Positions 15,509 through 18,059 of a stretch of 18,059 bases of DNA are shown here, piece after piece. A program made the translations under genes and the position numbers. The DNA is taken from the NCBI GenBank assembly GCA_025450975.1, contig JANWLI010000156.1, positions 1-18,059 on the forward strand, written 5' to 3'. Position 1 is the stretch's first letter. Every line of letters begins with the position of its first letter. The notes beneath the pieces were generated by a model, which worked only from the letters and a program-made list of their open reading frames with translations, ran no database searches and was not told the DNA's origin. The DNA is from Candidatus Kapaibacterium sp. Its GTDB lineage: Bacteria; Bacteroidota; Ignavibacteria; Palsa-1295.

Positions 15509-16456
15509 TTATTTAGTAAACAACCATTCTAAGATCGCCATCCTCACTGCCACGCCACGTGCTACCTGCCGCAATATAAGCGAGCGGCCGGCATCGGCAG
15601 CTTCATCGTCAAGTTCGACGCTCCGGTTCACCGGCCCGGGATGCAGGATGAAGGCATCGGTAAGCGACAGACGATGCGGCGTCATTCCGTACTTACTGCG
15701 GAAATCGCCGAGCGAAGGGATATATCGCTTCCCCTGGCGCTCATGCTGAATACGCAACGCCATGATCGCATCTTGCTCGCCGATCACATGATCGAGATCG
15801 TAATGCGCTTCAACATCAAATACTTCGCGAATGTGGCGAGGCATCAGCGTATTCGGCGCAACAACCGTAACCTGTGCACCAAGACGCTTCAACAAATAGA
15901 TATTTGACCGCGCCACGCGCGAATGCTGAATGTCGCCAACGATCGCAATTCGCTTCCCTTCCAGTGAACCCAGCGCTTCGATCAGCGTCGCCGCATCGAG
16001 CAAGGCCTGCGTCGGATGCTCGCATGCGCCGTCGCCGGCATTAATGATGCGGATATGATCGGGCAGATGCTTGCGTAAGAGTTGCGGTACGCCGCCGGCA
16101 TTATGCCTGACGACGATACAGTCGATCTTCATTGCCGTGATCACGTTGACGGTATCGATGAGCGACTCGCCTTTAGTAAGGCTGCTTGTCTGCATCGACA
16201 GACTGACGGTATCGGCGCCCAGCCGTTTCTCGGCTAGCTCAAACGATGTACGGGTACGTGTGGAATTCTCGAAAAACAGGTTTGCAACGGTGATGCCGGC
16301 AAGTGCACTGGACTTGACGATCGGCTCTTTCGAAAGAATATTGGGAAAATGAGCGTCGGAGCGACGCAAAAGCCACTCAAGGTCTTCCTTCGTGAGGAAG
16401 CGGATGCCTAAAAGGTCACGCCGGGGAATGGTCAAAATCTTGATTTGGTCTAACAC
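15509..16456 (-). CDS. pyrB: aspartate carbamoyltransferase catalytic subunit
   Basis: This enzyme joins carbamoyl phosphate and aspartate, the committed step of pyrimidine synthesis. The sequence shows the carbamoyl-phosphate site FFENSTRTRTSFELA, the loop SSLTKGES with its Lys, GDGACEHPTQALLD, and the aspartate-binding end ILHPGPVNR. The start is uncertain. An ATG at 16522 would add 22 residues (MRYRCSLLFGVSAAQ...) that look unlike the family and use unusual codons. I prefer GTG at 16456 (about 315 residues). A TTG at 16435 would give MTIPRRDLLGIRFL, which fits the family start even better. None has a clear Shine-Dalgarno sequence. No regulatory pyrI gene is nearby. The gene is divergent from uvrA and heads the pyrB-pyrC-DUF4783-kinase set. 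Confidence 0.93.
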   Translation of the reverse strand: MLDQIKILTIPRRDLLGIRFLTKEDLEWLLRRSDAHFPNILSKEPIVKSSALAGITVANLFFENSTRTRTSFELAEKRLGADTVSLSMQTSSLTKGESLIDTVNVITAMKIDCIVVRHNAGGVPQLLRKHLPDHIRIINAGDGACEHPTQALLDAATLIEALGSLEGKRIAIVGDIQHSRVARSNIYLLKRLGAQVTVVAPNTLMPRHIREVFDVEAHYDLDHVIGEQDAIMALRIQHERQGKRYIPSLGDFRSKYGMTPHRLSLTDAFILHPGPVNRSVELDDEAADAGRSLILRQVARGVAVRMAILEWLFTK

Positions 16457-16576
16457 AAAAATACGGCTATCTGCTCCCTGAGCCGCTGAGACGCCGAAAA
16501 GCAACGAACACCTGTACCGCATTGTTCAAACATGCTTAGGCAAATTTTTCTTCTCTGAAAGCACTCTTTTTTCTCT
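16457..16576. promoter_or_regulatory. divergent pyrB / uvrA control region
   Basis: The two genes point away from each other, so both promoters must fall here or just inside the pyrB 5' end. On the minus strand TATTTTTG (16463-16456) matches the TAnnTTTG box exactly, but no TTG is found at the right distance upstream. If it is used, pyrB would have to start at the TTG codon at 16435. On the plus strand no matching box is visible before uvrA. I see no PyrR-type leader or SOS-box palindrome. Confidence 0.3.
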
Positions 16577-18016
16577 GTGGCTAAGACAACGCGGACTCGT
16601 AAAAGCAAGGAAAGCACGACACCGGAAGCAACCACGCTTTTTGTGCCGGAATCGCCGCAAACCCAGTATTTCAACGAGGAGCTCATCATCCGCGGCGCCC
16701 GCGTTCATAACCTCAAGAATGTCGATATTACCTTCCCCAGAGAAAAGCTCATCGTTATTACCGGCATTTCCGGCTCCGGGAAGTCGTCGCTTGCCTTCGA
16801 TACGATCTACGCCGAAGGTCAGCGCCGGTACGTAGAGAGTCTTTCTCCCTACGCCCGCCAGTTTCTCGATATGATGGAGCGGCCCGATGTCGATCTCATC
16901 GAAGGCCTCTCCCCGGCAATTTCGATCGAGCAGAAGACGATCGGCAACTCGCCGCGCTCGACCGTCGGCACCGTCACCGAAGTCTACGACTTCGTCCGCC
17001 TCCTCTTCGCACGATTAGGTACGCAGTTTTGTGTCGCCTGCGATATCCCCGTCGAACGCCAGACGCAGGACCAGATCATCGGTACGATCTTCTCCTATCC
17101 CGAAAACTCCAAGCTCATCCTGCTTGCTCCGCTCGTTCGTGCACGCAAAGGACATTACCGCGAGCTCTTCGCCGATTCACTGCGCGCCGGCTTCACGAAA
17201 GTCCGCATCGATGGCGAGATCAAGGATCTTGTCGAGGGTTTGCAGGTAGATAGATACAAGATCCACACGATCGAAGTCGTCGTCGACCGTCTGCCGATCC
17301 ATGCGCAATATATGGACCGCCTCGGGCAATCCGTCGAGACTGCGCTCAAGATGGGCAAAGGTGTTGCAAGCGCAGTTGTCGAGACCAAGAACGGTGAAAT
17401 GACGGAGCTGCTCTTCAGCGAAAAGTATGCATGTCCGAATTGCGGCAGATCGTACGAAGAGCCGCAGCCAAATACATTTTCCTTCAACTCAGTCATCGGT
17501 GCATGCGCAATGTGTCATGGACTTGGCGAGACGAAAGACTTTGACGAAGAGCTGCTCTACGGCGACACGACAAAGTCGATCGAAGACGGCGCACTCACGC
17601 CGCTTGGGAAGAAACGAAAGAACTGGCTCTGGGCGCAGGTCGAAGCCGTGTTCACTGCATTCAATGCCGATACGAACACGCCGTTCAACAAGCTGAAACG
17701 AGATCTTGTCCAGACGCTCATCCACGGCTCCGGCACGGAGAAACTGAAGATCGACTGGCATTCCGGCAGCGGAAAGAAAGTCACGTACGACATGCGCTTT
17801 GCGGGTATCCTCGATACCCTGAAGCAGGCAGTGAAGAAAGATGCGACGGAAAGTCTGCGCGAGTGGGCGCAGCAGTTCATGGCCGGGCGCTCTTGCCCCT
17901 CCTGCGGCGGTGGCCGACTGAAGCAGGAGTCCCTCTTCATTCGCATCGAAGGCAGGAATATTCATCATGCCGTTACGCTCTCACTCGAAGAAGCTGTAGA
18001 CTGTTTTAAGAGCTAG
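16577..18016 (+). CDS. uvrA: UvrA, excinuclease ABC subunit A, N-terminal half ending at an in-frame TAG
   Basis: UvrA is the damage-recognition ATPase of nucleotide excision repair. The frame encodes 479 residues, about half of the usual 940 or more. Present are Walker A GISGSGKSS (63-71) and the following AFDTIYAEGQRRYVESLSPYARQFL region, then IEQKTIGNSPRSTVGTVTEVYD. The first zinc module has Cys286, Cys289, Cys310 and Cys313, with FSFNS between. A CPSC pair lies at 440-443. The signature of the first ATPase and the whole second ATPase are absent, so this piece alone should be inactive. The stop is TAG at 18014-18016, and the same frame continues as UvrA beyond it. The start is GTG: an in-frame TGA at 16556-16558 excludes anything further upstream. 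Confidence 0.9.
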   Translation: MAKTTRTRKSKESTTPEATTLFVPESPQTQYFNEELIIRGARVHNLKNVDITFPREKLIVITGISGSGKSSLAFDTIYAEGQRRYVESLSPYARQFLDMMERPDVDLIEGLSPAISIEQKTIGNSPRSTVGTVTEVYDFVRLLFARLGTQFCVACDIPVERQTQDQIIGTIFSYPENSKLILLAPLVRARKGHYRELFADSLRAGFTKVRIDGEIKDLVEGLQVDRYKIHTIEVVVDRLPIHAQYMDRLGQSVETALKMGKGVASAVVETKNGEMTELLFSEKYACPNCGRSYEEPQPNTFSFNSVIGACAMCHGLGETKDFDEELLYGDTTKSIEDGALTPLGKKRKNWLWAQVEAVFTAFNADTNTPFNKLKRDLVQTLIHGSGTEKLKIDWHSGSGKKVTYDMRFAGILDTLKQAVKKDATESLREWAQQFMAGRSCPSCGGGRLKQESLFIRIEGRNIHHAVTLSLEEAVDCFKS

Positions 18017-18059
18017 TCGGTTAGCGGGACCAAAGAACTCGTAGCAGCGCCGATCCTGC
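18014..18059 (+). pseudogene. uvrA: uvrA continuation after the in-frame stop (runs off the window)
   Basis: Read in the same frame as the upstream part, the bases after TAG give SVSGTKELVAAPIL, which fits the UvrA stretch leading to the 'ILKEI' helix before the first ABC signature. One base change (TAG to TTG, Leu) would restore an uninterrupted protein. The gene is therefore broken by a nonsense change, mis-sequenced at this base, or read through. The window ends before this can be settled. Confidence 0.7.

Noticed and set aside
18014..18016. TAG read as a sense codon throughout the genome (recoding)
   Set aside because: TAG ends at least three other genes here (3336-3338, 6684-6686 and 14232-14234 on their strands), at family-typical lengths, so it is a normal stop.
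1..18059. Defence system, prophage, insertion sequence, toxin-antitoxin, tRNA or rRNA
   Set aside because: No transposase, integrase, nuclease-helicase pair, cloverleaf or rRNA-like stretch was seen; all long frames are assigned to other functions.

Overview
The window shows mostly ordinary core genes of a Gram-negative bacterium. The Mla-type lipid transport genes, an outer-membrane-type protein and several Sec signal peptides imply two membranes. A DUF4783-like protein, the scarcity of Shine-Dalgarno sequences and one good match to the Bacteroidota-type promoter box (TAnnTTTG) suggest the Bacteroidota/Chlorobiota/Ignavibacteria/Kapabacteria group. This placement is an inference from gene content, not a proven assignment.

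Layout. (1) 1-2043, plus strand: the end of rbfA, then truB and ribF, overlapping one another. This is the tail of the familiar infB-rbfA-truB-ribF translation/cofactor cluster. (2) 2091-3973, plus strand: a secreted protein with one CXXCH haem site joined to a probable outer-membrane beta-barrel (Cyc2-like architecture), a 44-residue single-helix membrane protein with a strong ribosome binding site, and a biotin carboxyl carrier protein. The carrier gene has a perfect 15-bp inverted repeat inside its first 25 codons. (3) 8405-4017, minus strand: a secreted TPR protein, then an ABC lipid transporter in the order mlaE-mlaF-mlaD. (4) 8569-9576, plus strand: a DHH/DHHA1 phosphoesterase of the NrnA type. 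It is followed by an 81-bp palindromic element in the gap it shares with the convergent kinase gene. (5) 16522-9688, minus strand: a tight four-gene set of pyrB, pyrC, a small DUF4783-like secreted protein and a 1363-residue NtrY-like sensor kinase with about 12 membrane segments. (6) 16577 to the end, plus strand: the first half of uvrA, interrupted by an in-frame TAG 45 bases before the window ends, with the UvrA reading frame continuing beyond it.

How they work together: the window combines ribosome maturation and tRNA modification, flavin cofactor synthesis, de novo pyrimidine synthesis (steps 2 and 3), lipid traffic to or from the outer membrane, nanoRNA/pAp turnover and nucleotide excision repair. 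The less ordinary parts are the haem-barrel protein with its small membrane partner, the giant kinase placed behind the pyrimidine genes, the hairpin in the carrier protein gene, and the uvrA stop codon. I see no phage, insertion sequence, CRISPR array, tRNA or rRNA gene, and no defence system.
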